Assembly (NCBI GenBank): GCA_015062635.1
Contig: SUUF01000001.1
Location: 64,821 to 71,611, forward strand
Length of the DNA: 6,791 nt
Direction: 5' to 3'
Origin: Coriobacteriaceae bacterium
GTDB taxonomy: Bacteria; Actinomycetota; Coriobacteriia; Coriobacteriales; Eggerthellaceae
The notes under the pieces were generated by a model. It was not told the DNA's origin. It saw nothing but the letters and a program-made list of their open reading frames with translations, and did no database searches. Numbering within the stretch: position 1 is the first letter of the stretch; each line of letters opens with the position of its first letter. The position numbers were made by a program, and so were the translations under genes. Shown piece after piece: positions 1 through 6,673 of the stretch.

Positions 1-1607
1 ACCGCCTGGATGGGCACCTCGAACTGCTGGCGCGGGATGATCTCCTTCATCTTGGAAGCCAGGATGCGCCCGCGGTCATACGCCTTGTCGCGATGCACGA
101 TGAAGCTCAGCGCATCGACCGGGTTGCCGGCCAGCAGCACGTCGAGCTTCACGAGGTCAGACGCGCGGTATCCGCTGATGTCGTAGTCGAGCGTCGCGAA
201 CCCCTTGGTGCGGCTCTTCAGCGAATCGAAGTAGTCCATGATGAGCTCCGACAGCGGAATCTCCCATTTCATCTCGACCGTCGTGGCCGAAAGGTAGCTC
301 ATGTTCTGGAATTCGCCGCGGCGGGCCACCGTGAGGTCCATCACCGCGCCCACGTATTCGGGCGGAACGAGGATCTTCGCCGACAGGTACGGCTCCTCGA
401 TATGGTCGATTTCCGAGAAATCGGGCATGTCCTGCGGCGAGCGCAGCACCAGCATCTCGCGGTCCTTCTTGTACACGTGGTACTCGACCGACGGCGCGGT
501 CGCGATGAGGTCGAGCCCGAATTCGCGCTCGAGGCGCTCCTTCACGACCTCCATGTGCAGCAGGCCCAAGAAGCCGACGCGGAAACCGTAGCCGAGCGCG
601 TGGCTCACCTCGGCCTCGTACACGAGCGCCGGGTCGTTCAGGTGCATCTTCTCGAGCGCGTCTTTCAACGCCTCGTATTGGTCGCCCTCGATGGGGAAAA
701 TGCCGGTGAACACCATCGGCTTCACGTCGCGGTAACCGGGAAGCGGCTCGTCGGCCGGGCATTCCACGAGCGTGACGGTGTCGCCGACGCGCACCTGGCT
801 CGGGTCCTTCAGGCCCGTCACGAGGAAGCCGACCTCGCCGACGGCGAGCTCGGGCGTCGAGACCTCATATGGCGTGCGGAAGCCCACGTCCTCGGCAAGC
901 GCCCGGGCGCCGGTCGCCATCATCCGCACGGCCGCGCCCTTCTTCAGCGTGCCTTCCATGACGCGCACGAGCGCGACGACGCCGCGATACGAATCGAAGA
1001 ACGAGTCGAAGATGAGCGCGCGCAACGGGGCGTCGGGGTCGCCTTCGGGCGCCGGGATGTTGTACACCACCGATTCGAGCAGCTCATGCACGCCCACGCC
1101 CGTCTTCGCGCTGCACAGCACCGCCTCGTCGGCGGGAATGGCGAGCGACTCCTCGATCTCGCCGCGCACGCGCTCGGGTTCGGCGGCGGGCAGGTCGATC
1201 TTGTTGATGAGCGGGATGATCTCGAGGTCGGCGTTCATCGCGAGCATCGCGTTGGCCACCGTCTGCGCCTCGACGCCCTGCGTGGCATCGACGACGAGAA
1301 CCGCGCCCTCGCATGCTGCCAAGCTGCGCGACACCTCGTAGGTGAAGTCGACGTGACCCGGCGTGTCGATGAGGTTGAACTCGTACACCTCGCCATCGTC
1401 AGCCGTATATGACACGCGCACGGCCTGGCTCTTGATGGTGATGCCGCGCTCGCGTTCGATGTCCATCGTGTCGAGCAGCTGGCTTTGCATGTCACGTTGC
1501 GCAATCGTGCCCGTCTGCTCGAGAATGCGGTCGGAAAGCGTCGACTTGCCGTGGTCGATATGGGCGATGATGCTGAAATTCCGTATCTTGCTGGGATCCC
1601 CGGACAT
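1..1607 (-). CDS. lepA: Elongation factor 4 (LepA GTPase), 3' end beyond the window
   Basis: Ribosome-associated translational GTPase that binds elongating or stalled 70S ribosomes and is linked to back-translocation and to 30S assembly. The 535 codons present start at ATG 1607, preceded on the minus strand by GAGGAAGG (1613-1620) at good spacing. The G domain shows the P-loop AHIDHGKST (residues 15-23), the switch I segment RERGIT (52-57), DTPGH (81-85, with the GTPase histidine H85) and NKID (135-138). Downstream sequence is colinear with the EF-G-like domains, including GFLGLLHMEVV, and reaches RQQFEVPIQA, where the LepA-specific C-terminal domain is under way. Family members are about 600 residues, so roughly 65 are missing off the left edge; this is a window cut, not a broken gene. 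It is transcribed divergently from rpsT. Identity is very secure from motifs; the tail cannot be assessed. Confidence 0.97.
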   Translation of the reverse strand, partial: MSGDPSKIRNFSIIAHIDHGKSTLSDRILEQTGTIAQRDMQSQLLDTMDIERERGITIKSQAVRVSYTADDGEVYEFNLIDTPGHVDFTYEVSRSLAACEGAVLVVDATQGVEAQTVANAMLAMNADLEIIPLINKIDLPAAEPERVRGEIEESLAIPADEAVLCSAKTGVGVHELLESVVYNIPAPEGDPDAPLRALIFDSFFDSYRGVVALVRVMEGTLKKGAAVRMMATGARALAEDVGFRTPYEVSTPELAVGEVGFLVTGLKDPSQVRVGDTVTLVECPADEPLPGYRDVKPMVFTGIFPIEGDQYEALKDALEKMHLNDPALVYEAEVSHALGYGFRVGFLGLLHMEVVKERLEREFGLDLIATAPSVEYHVYKKDREMLVLRSPQDMPDFSEIDHIEEPYLSAKILVPPEYVGAVMDLTVARRGEFQNMSYLSATTVEMKWEIPLSELIMDYFDSLKSRTKGFATLDYDISGYRASDLVKLDVLLAGNPVDALSFIVHRDKAYDRGRILASKMKEIIPRQQFEVPIQA

Positions 1608-1673
1608 GGACACCTTCCTCGTTCGCTGCCGGCCGCGCCGCCCGCTGCGGACGCGCTTTTGTGGCATCCGAAT

Positions 1674-1679
1674 ACTATA
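1674..1679 (-). promoter_or_regulatory. Possible -10 element for lepA
   Basis: On the minus strand TATAGT (1679-1674) is a good match to a sigma-70 -10 hexamer and would give a leader of about 60 bases before the lepA start. No convincing -35 hexamer lies 16-18 bases upstream, where the sequence is GC-rich, and there is no extended TGn. Offered only as the best candidate in the interval. Confidence 0.25.
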
Positions 1680-1759
1680 GGGCAACTCGCCGTCCGAGCG
1701 GGCATGTTTGAAGAATTCATCGAATTCCCGGCATCCGACGCATCGTGTTGAAATTCTCA

Positions 1760-1787
1760 TTCCATCTGGGAAATTCCGTGGTAAGAT
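1760..1787 (+). promoter_or_regulatory. Predicted extended -10 promoter of rpsT
   Basis: TAAGAT (1782-1787) is preceded by TG one base upstream (1779-1780), which makes an extended -10 element. A weak -35-like TTCCAT (1760-1765) lies 16 bases upstream of it. The region is visibly more AT-rich than its surroundings. Transcription starting about seven bases past the -10 would give a leader near 68 bases before the GTG start. Inferred from consensus only. Confidence 0.45.
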
Positions 1788-1849
1788 TTTCGAGTTTCGT
1801 CGCGAGTAACTTTCCCCACACGCGAAGTAACGCAAACGTATTGCAACAT

Positions 1850-1855
1850 GGAGGA
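1850..1855 (+). promoter_or_regulatory. Shine-Dalgarno site fixing the rpsT GTG start
   Basis: GGAGGA ends six bases before GTG 1862. Reading from that GTG gives the canonical S20 N-terminus MANIKSQKKR, so the non-ATG start is well supported. Confidence 0.85.
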
Positions 1856-1861
1856 ACATAA

Positions 1862-2344
1862 GTGGCTAACATCAAGAGTCAGAAGAAGCGCATCATCACC
1901 AACGAGAAGTCCCGCATGCGCAACCGTGCCTATCGCTCTCAGCTGAAGACCGCCATCCGCGCGACGCGCGAGGCCGTCGAGGCCGGTAACGGCGAAGAGG
2001 CCTTCGCCCTGGCCCAGAAGGCCTGCCGTCTGCTCGACAAGGCCGCCAGCAAGGGCGTCATCCACAAGAACCAGGCCGCCAACCGCAAGAGCAAGCTCAT
2101 GCAGCTGGTGAACACCGTGGCCACCGACGAGGACCGCGCGGCTTACCAGCCCGTCAAGCGCGAGAACGTCGTGAAGGGCGGCACCAAGAAGGCTGCTGCC
2201 AAGGCCGAGCGTCAGGCTGCCATGAAGGCCGCCGAGGCCGAGAAGGCCAAGCGCCGCGAGGCTCAGCAGAAGGCCGAGAAGGCTGCTGCCGCCAAGAAGG
2301 CCGCCGCTGAGGCCGCCGAGGCTGCCGAGGAAGACGCCGAATAA
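1862..2344 (+). CDS. rpsT: 30S ribosomal protein S20 with long Ala/Lys/Glu-rich C-terminal extension
   Basis: S20 is a primary binder of 16S rRNA in the body of the 30S subunit. The 160-residue product opens with MANIKSQKKRI, continues with NEKSRMRNRAYRS (14-26), and has the family signature KGVIHKNQAANRKSKL (64-79), so residues 1-87 are a complete S20 core. Family members are usually 85-95 residues. The remaining ~73 residues are extra: a short linker (about 88-104), then a segment built almost only of Ala, Lys, Glu, Arg and Gln (105-160) that ends in an acidic stretch EEDAE. It should be a long charged helix or a disordered tail. There is no frame break between core and tail, and codon choice stays GC-rich. 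The gene is monocistronic: its own promoter lies upstream, divergent from lepA, and a strong terminator follows. GTG is the start, with GGAGGA six bases ahead. S20 identity is secure; the role of the tail is unknown. Confidence 0.97.
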   Translation: MANIKSQKKRIITNEKSRMRNRAYRSQLKTAIRATREAVEAGNGEEAFALAQKACRLLDKAASKGVIHKNQAANRKSKLMQLVNTVATDEDRAAYQPVKRENVVKGGTKKAAAKAERQAAMKAAEAEKAKRREAQQKAEKAAAAKKAAAEAAEAAEEDAE

Positions 2345-2397
2345 CCTCGTTCACGGAGACCGGGACTAACCCACCCGATCTATCCGCATATCAAGTG

Positions 2398-2432
2398 AAA
2401 GCCGGGAACCGATGGTTCCCGGCTTTCGTTTT
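2398..2432 (+). terminator. Rho-independent terminator of rpsT
   Basis: A perfect 13-bp inverted repeat (2398-2410 with 2414-2426, arm AAAGCCGGGAACC) encloses the three-base loop GAT. It is followed by CG and TTTT (2429-2432). It lies 53 bases after the rpsT stop and between two converging transcription units. Read from the minus strand the same hairpin ends in the three U of its own arm and then CAC, so it would be a weaker stop for the holA transcript. Confidence 0.92.
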
Positions 2433-2447
2433 GCCGGCACTATGGCG

Positions 2448-3425
2448 TCAGCCGCGCCCGGCGCGCGCAACCACCGAAAGGTACCAGGTCTCGAACGCGG
2501 TTTCCGGGTCGGCACCGCTTTTCATCGCCCGTTCGGCATCACGCGCCGACTTCAACGCCGCGCGCAGCTCGTCGGCCGTGAAGTTGCGGGCATAGCGCGG
2601 GTAGAACTTCTCGACCTTCCACGCCGGGCCCTTTATAAGCTTCGTCATCTGCGACTGCTGGCCGCGCGCCATCAGGCCCCGCACCATCGCGAGCTCGCGC
2701 ACGCGCGTGATGCACATGGCGAGCAGCGCATACGGCGACGATGATTCCATGCGGGCACGCAGACGCAGGCACTTGGCGGCATCGCGCTCGGAAAACGCGT
2801 CGACGAACTCCCACGGCTTCGCCTCGGTGGTGCGTCCCACCAGGCGGTTCACCTCATCGACGGTGACCGCGCCGGCCCCTTCATGCGAAAGCGACAGCTT
2901 GCGCAGCTCGGCGTCGATGCGCACCGTGTCCTCGCCCACGAGGTCGATGAGCAGGCTCACGGCATCCGACCTCATCGTGATGCCATGCCCCTTCGCCATC
3001 TTCGCGATAAGCGAGGGCAGGTCGCGTTTCGCGACCGACGCGCAATCGATGACCGCCGTCTTCCCGAATTTCGCGACGGCCTTGTACAGGCGCGTGTTCT
3101 TCGCGAGCCCCTGCGCATACAGCGCGAGCACCGCGGTATCGGCCGGCGCCTCGAGGTAATCGACGAGCGCCTCCGCATCGGCCTTGCGCAGCTTGTCGGC
3201 GTTCTTCACCGTCACGAGCCTCACGTCGCTCATGAACGGCAGCGTGTTGCAGGCGGCGACGATATCGGCGCCCCGCGCGCTTTCTCCATCGAATTCCTCG
3301 GAATTGAACGACAGGTCGCCCAAACGCGCGATGCGGCCGTGCAGCCGCTCGGCCACACGCTCGCGCTTGAGCGTATCATCGCCATTCGCCAGATACACTG
3401 GCAGGAAACCGTTTGCCTCGGCCAT
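2448..3425 (-). CDS. holA: DNA polymerase III, delta subunit (clamp loader)
   Basis: The delta subunit is the clamp-opening component of the bacterial clamp loader; it binds the beta clamp and prises one interface open. The product is 325 residues, within the family range of roughly 320-350. Recognisable parts are the N-terminal FLPVYLANGDD (7-17), which is the HolA strand and degenerate nucleotide-binding loop, then LPFMSDVRLVTVKNADKL (62-79), the conserved clamp-contact region, and IDAELRKL (170-177). The C-terminal helical collar includes the WKVEKFYPRYARNF region (269-282) and the DAERAMKSG segment (296-304). Delta lacks an ATPase P-loop, and none is seen. I chose ATG 3425 because GGAGGT (3432-3437) lies six bases ahead and the HolA fold begins at once; an in-frame upstream start at 3500 would overlap the comEC end and add 25 unrelated residues. 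It begins 29 bases after the comEC stop and is the last gene of that operon. Confidence 0.95.
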   Translation of the reverse strand: MAEANGFLPVYLANGDDTLKRERVAERLHGRIARLGDLSFNSEEFDGESARGADIVAACNTLPFMSDVRLVTVKNADKLRKADAEALVDYLEAPADTAVLALYAQGLAKNTRLYKAVAKFGKTAVIDCASVAKRDLPSLIAKMAKGHGITMRSDAVSLLIDLVGEDTVRIDAELRKLSLSHEGAGAVTVDEVNRLVGRTTEAKPWEFVDAFSERDAAKCLRLRARMESSSPYALLAMCITRVRELAMVRGLMARGQQSQMTKLIKGPAWKVEKFYPRYARNFTADELRAALKSARDAERAMKSGADPETAFETWYLSVVARAGRG

Positions 3426-3431
3426 GCAGCC

Positions 3432-3437
3432 ACCTCC
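3432..3437 (-). promoter_or_regulatory. Shine-Dalgarno site fixing the holA start
   Basis: On the minus strand GGAGGT lies six bases before ATG 3425, inside the 29-base comEC-holA gap. This favours that ATG over the longer reading frame beginning at 3500. Confidence 0.85.
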
Positions 3438-3454
3438 AATCCACGGCTTGCATT

Positions 3455-5761
3455 CTACCGCTGCGTCACGACATGTATGCCATCCGCGCGCAAATAGCAC
3501 GACACCGCCCCGTGCTCGTCGGTGCGAAACACCGCGCTGCCCGCGGCCTCAAGCGCCTCGATCGTCTGGGGAGCGGGATGCCCATAGGAATTGCCCACCC
3601 CGACGCTCACCAATGCAATCTCGGGTTTCATCAGGGAAAGCACGGCCCCGTCGACCGACGCACGGCTCCCGTGATGCCCCACCTTCAAAATGTCGACATC
3701 GCTAATGCGCCCCGCTGCGGCATAGCGGGCGAGCTGCGGCGATTCCGCATCACCGCAGAAGATGCCCGTCGCATCCGCACGGCCGTCGGCATCGGCGTCA
3801 TAAGCCATGGAAAGCACGAGGCTGTCCGCGTTCCCCCCGCCTTCGGCATAGGCATCGGGCCCGATGACGTCGAACCGGAAGCCGCCAAGCGCAAGGGAAT
3901 CGCCCACCGAGAGCCCCACGAGCCCATCGGCGCCCGCAACCTGAGCAGCTTGTGACCGTAAACGGACGCAATGCTCATCGGAATCGGCGAGCAGGTCGCG
4001 GGCGACAAGCACCTTCCCCACCCCGACGATGCCCTTCAAGGCGCGCAGCGAACCGCAGTGGTCGTCGTCGGGGTGCGTGATGAGCACCGCGTCGAGCCGC
4101 CTGACGCCGCAAGACGCGAGTCCCTCGAGCAGCGCCGTGTCCTGCGTGCCCGTATCGATGAGCAGGGCGCGGCCCCCTCCCTGCACGAGGAACGCATCTC
4201 CTTGCCCGATGTCGAGCATCGTGATGACGTCTCCCCGCACAAGCGGCACCGCAAGCGCGAACGCCACGGCAATCGCGAGTACCACCGCCGCCGCGCGAAG
4301 GAAACCCCAGCCGGGATACGGCCAGGCCAGCCAGAATGCCACCGGCAAGCCGAACGCCAGCACCGTGCCCCACAGCAGGTCGAGCGACACGGGAAAGGCC
4401 GCTCCCGGCACCAGGGCGAGCACCTGCAGCACCAGGCAGACGGCGCTGGCGGGAACGAGCAGCGCGCACATCAACGCCTCGCCCACCGAGCCGAGCAGCA
4501 CCGCTGCGGCAACCGATGCGAAACCGCCGATGCAGATGAGCGGAAACGCCGGGGCCACGAGAAGATTCGCCACCGGGGTGATCGCCGACGCCTGCCCGAA
4601 TGCCGCTGCGCACACCGGCGCCGTCGTGAGCGTTGCCGCGAGCGTGAGCGCGAGCGAATCGCGCACGGCACCCGCCTGCAAGCCGAAGCAAACCGTAAGC
4701 ATCTGCGAGAAGAACGACAGGAACAAGACGATGCCGAGGGTCGCGGCGGCCGAGAGCAGCAGCGATGTGGAAAAGGCGTTCGCGGGGTCGGCGGCGATCA
4801 TGACGGCGATGCAGCACGACAGGCTTCCCACGGCATAGGGGCGCCTGCCCGGCACGAATGAGAGCAGCCCCAACGACGTCATCACGGCCGCGCGCACGGC
4901 CGAGCGCGGCGCCCCGGTGAACACGAGATAGCATCCGATGAGGATCACCTGCAGCGCGATGGACGCGGGGCGCCCGAACGGAAGCCGGCGCATCGCGATG
5001 GCCACGGCGCCGGCGACGATGGAGAGATGAGCGCCCGACACCGCCACGAGATGGGCCAGCCCGTCGACTTTCACCGCCTGGTAAAGCGCGCTATCGTACA
5101 GGCCATCGGTATAGCCCATGACGATGGCGCACACGAGCATCCCGGCCTCCCGCAACTCGATATCGCCTATAGTGCGATTCGCGCAGGCATCCACTTCCCG
5201 CACGGCCTGACGGCGAAACGCGCGGACCGGCTCGAGCGGCGATGCCGGCCGCTCTTTGGCTGCCCGCCCTTTGGCTACGGCGACCACTCCATCACGCCAA
5301 TACCGCCGGGCCAGCTTTTCGGCCGGCGCTTTCCATCCGCTCGCCTCGACGGCATCGCCGGACAGCAGGCGGGCTTCGTCGGGCAAGCTCACGCGCACCC
5401 GGCATCCTTCCGCGGTGACAGCTGTCGCCAAGCGTCCAAACGACCCCGCCCGGGAATCCGCGACGAGTTCGAGCATCTGTGGCTGCGTGCACGCGCACAG
5501 CGCCTCTTGTCCGACGATGAGCGCCTGCGCATGCACGGAGCCGGCGAGGCATCCGAGCGCAAACCCCAGTGCAAGGCACCCGGGAAGCGCGGCACCTTGA
5601 AACAGCAGGACAAGGGCCGTAGCCGCAATCAGCAGCGACGCGATGGCGACGAGCTGGCAGCAATCGACCGATGCGCCGAACAGCATGTCAATCGAAAGCG
5701 CGGTCCCCGTCCAAAGCGAAAGCGCGATGAAGAGCATCGGGGGCAACGAGGGGCGCGTCAT
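3455..5761 (-). CDS. comEC: ComEC/Rec2 family DNA-uptake channel protein
   Basis: Polytopic membrane protein that carries single-stranded transforming DNA across the cytoplasmic membrane. From ATG 5761 it has 768 residues, close to the 776 of B. subtilis ComEC. Three hydrophobic segments open it (about 8-28, 33-55, 59-78), followed by an OB-fold-like soluble region (about 95-165). The competence core has several membrane spans, with HLVAVSGAHLSIV (237-249) and TGAPRSAVRAAVM (282-294) as family signatures. A metallo-beta-lactamase-like domain (about 510-768) has LDIGQGDAFLV (516-526), DTGT (536-539), HPDDDH (563-568), GD (670-671) and VGHHGS (694-699), so the predicted nuclease ligands look intact. 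Start choice: GGAG eight bases ahead of ATG 5761 and the usual N-terminus beginning directly with a membrane segment. ATG 5884 or GTG 5887 would add about 41 residues and overlap the comEA stop (TGATG), which is a real alternative. Second gene of comEA-comEC-holA. Confidence 0.94.
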   Translation of the reverse strand: MTRPSLPPMLFIALSLWTGTALSIDMLFGASVDCCQLVAIASLLIAATALVLLFQGAALPGCLALGFALGCLAGSVHAQALIVGQEALCACTQPQMLELVADSRAGSFGRLATAVTAEGCRVRVSLPDEARLLSGDAVEASGWKAPAEKLARRYWRDGVVAVAKGRAAKERPASPLEPVRAFRRQAVREVDACANRTIGDIELREAGMLVCAIVMGYTDGLYDSALYQAVKVDGLAHLVAVSGAHLSIVAGAVAIAMRRLPFGRPASIALQVILIGCYLVFTGAPRSAVRAAVMTSLGLLSFVPGRRPYAVGSLSCCIAVMIAADPANAFSTSLLLSAAATLGIVLFLSFFSQMLTVCFGLQAGAVRDSLALTLAATLTTAPVCAAAFGQASAITPVANLLVAPAFPLICIGGFASVAAAVLLGSVGEALMCALLVPASAVCLVLQVLALVPGAAFPVSLDLLWGTVLAFGLPVAFWLAWPYPGWGFLRAAAVVLAIAVAFALAVPLVRGDVITMLDIGQGDAFLVQGGGRALLIDTGTQDTALLEGLASCGVRRLDAVLITHPDDDHCGSLRALKGIVGVGKVLVARDLLADSDEHCVRLRSQAAQVAGADGLVGLSVGDSLALGGFRFDVIGPDAYAEGGGNADSLVLSMAYDADADGRADATGIFCGDAESPQLARYAAAGRISDVDILKVGHHGSRASVDGAVLSLMKPEIALVSVGVGNSYGHPAPQTIEALEAAGSAVFRTDEHGAVSCYLRADGIHVVTQR

Positions 5762-5883
5762 GAGCCATGCTCCGCGCGTTTCGGGAACCGATGCGCGGGC
5801 AGCGCCCCAATCGATATCGCGGCCACCGGTTTGCCGGATCACCACGTCGACGAAGGCGGCGAGGCCCCGGCCATGGCCGCCCA

Positions 5884-6630
5884 TCACACCGTTATCGCGT
5901 CGGCGAGAGCGGCAAACTTCTTCTCGCCGATCCCCGATACCCGCTTGAGGTCGTCTATCGTGGCGAACGGCCCCTCAGCCTCGCGGCTCGCGATTATCTT
6001 CTGGGCTGTCACCTCGCCTATGCCCGGCAACGATTGCAAGGCAGACGCATCGGCCGTGTTGATGTTCACCTTTTCCCCTGCTGGAGCCGCCGGGGAAGAA
6101 CCCGCACCGCCGGCCGACGTTGATGGCGCCACAGCTGCGCCATTCGACGCCGTGGCAGCCGATTCCCCTTCGGTAGGCACGTAAACCTGCTCTCCATCGA
6201 CGATGGCACGGGCCAGGTTGACTGCCGCGGCATCGGCATTCTTCTTCAAACCGCCAGCTGCTTGCACCGCATCGTTCACGCGGGCATCGGAAGGCAGCTC
6301 GTACACGCCCGGCGCTTTCACGGCGCCGACGACATAGACATAACACCGTGCGGGCGGCTGCTCCTCTTCCGTTGGCGCAACGGCAATGCCCGCCGCGCGG
6401 CTTGCCCCGTCGCGCGCCGTCGCCGAACTCGCACCGGTTTCAATGGCCGCCGAGGAAAGAGAGGCCGTATGGTCCACGACGAAGTCGCCCCGGGCGGACG
6501 AGGCCACTCCCAATGCCGCAAGCACCGCGATGATCACCGCAAGAAGCACTATGCCCGCAAGCATCGGTCGCGACAAACGTCCGTCCGGAATCTTCTCCCG
6601 CACAGCGTCTACTTCATCTAAGAACGGCAT
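5884..6630 (-). CDS. comEA: ComEA-type DNA-binding competence protein (SLBB plus helix-hairpin-helix)
   Basis: Membrane-anchored receptor that binds double-stranded DNA outside the cell membrane and delivers it to ComEC. The 248-residue product has a short charged cytoplasmic N-terminus, one membrane segment (about 23-45, LAGIVLLAVIIAVLAAL core), and a Ser/Ala/Thr-rich linker. An SLBB domain follows (about 96-152, with VVGAVKAPGVYELP at 100-113 and the GEQVYVP end at 146-152), then a second Gly/Ser/Ala/Pro-rich linker (about 155-185). Last is a C-terminal tandem helix-hairpin-helix domain (about 187-246) with VNINTADASALQSLPGIG (188-205) and LKRVSGIG (228-235), the two DNA-backbone-binding hairpins. 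Domain order and size match Gram-positive ComEA. ATG 6630 is supported by GGGAGGTGA (6635-6643). It is the first gene of the competence operon, and the 11-base repeat array sits upstream. Confidence 0.96.
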   Translation of the reverse strand: MPFLDEVDAVREKIPDGRLSRPMLAGIVLLAVIIAVLAALGVASSARGDFVVDHTASLSSAAIETGASSATARDGASRAAGIAVAPTEEEQPPARCYVYVVGAVKAPGVYELPSDARVNDAVQAAGGLKKNADAAAVNLARAIVDGEQVYVPTEGESAATASNGAAVAPSTSAGGAGSSPAAPAGEKVNINTADASALQSLPGIGEVTAQKIIASREAEGPFATIDDLKRVSGIGEKKFAALADAITV

Positions 6631-6634
6631 GGGC

Positions 6635-6643
6635 TCACCTCCC
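6635..6643 (-). promoter_or_regulatory. Strong Shine-Dalgarno site of comEA
   Basis: On the minus strand GGGAGGTGA lies four bases before ATG 6630, a near-perfect anti-16S match that fixes the start. Its first three G also form the end of the inverted repeat at 6641-6662, so access to this site could be controlled by RNA folding. Confidence 0.88.
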
Positions 6644-6662
6644 TTTCCCCTGCGTGAAAGGG
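6641..6662 (-). repeat. Inverted repeat overlapping the comEA ribosome binding site
   Basis: CCCTTTC (6641-6647) and GAAAGGG (6656-6662) form a perfect 7-bp stem around an 8-base loop. On the transcript the 3' arm contributes the first three G of the comEA Shine-Dalgarno. It could be an mRNA hairpin or a protein operator. The hairpin exists in RNA only if transcription starts upstream of 6662. Confidence 0.6.
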
Positions 6663-6664
6663 TA
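6659..6664 (-). promoter_or_regulatory. Possible -10 element for comEA
   Basis: TACCCT on the minus strand keeps the three most conserved positions of a -10 hexamer (TA...T). It starts nine bases after the last heptamer of the repeat array, close to the roughly eight-base spacing known for SARP-activated promoters. No sigma-70 -35 stands 17 bases upstream, as expected if an activator occupies that place. Weak by sequence alone, and it overlaps one arm of the 6641-6662 inverted repeat. Confidence 0.25.
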
Positions 6665-6673
6665 GGCCCCCAT

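Noticed and set aside
93..1412. Long plus-strand open frame (439 codons) opposite lepA
   Set aside because: It is antisense to an unmistakable LepA, its protein is Arg/His/Val-rich with no recognisable domain, and it has no clear ribosome binding site. This is expected opposite a GC-rich gene.
1671..1682. ACTATAGGG resembling the end of a phage T7 promoter
   Set aside because: Only the last bases match; the rest of the consensus is absent and no phage genes are nearby.
1663..1738. GGCATCCGA direct repeat (1663-1671 and 1730-1738)
   Set aside because: Nine bases, two copies, 67 bases apart in GC-rich DNA; chance is adequate and no mobile-element structure surrounds it.
2398..2426. Terminator for holA on the minus strand
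   Set aside because: The hairpin is symmetric, but on the minus strand it is followed by CAC rather than a T tract, so it is only a weak candidate in that direction.
3971..4861. Long plus-strand open frames opposite comEC
   Set aside because: Arg/His/Gln-rich shadow of the GC-rich comEC reading frame, without family motifs.
3975..4934. 319-codon minus-strand frame inside comEC
   Set aside because: Frame-shifted shadow of comEC; the true frame is continuous through both the channel and metallo-beta-lactamase-like domains, so no frameshift is needed.
5027..6184. 385-codon plus-strand frame spanning comEC and comEA
   Set aside because: It crosses two well-supported genes on the other strand and shows no domain of its own.
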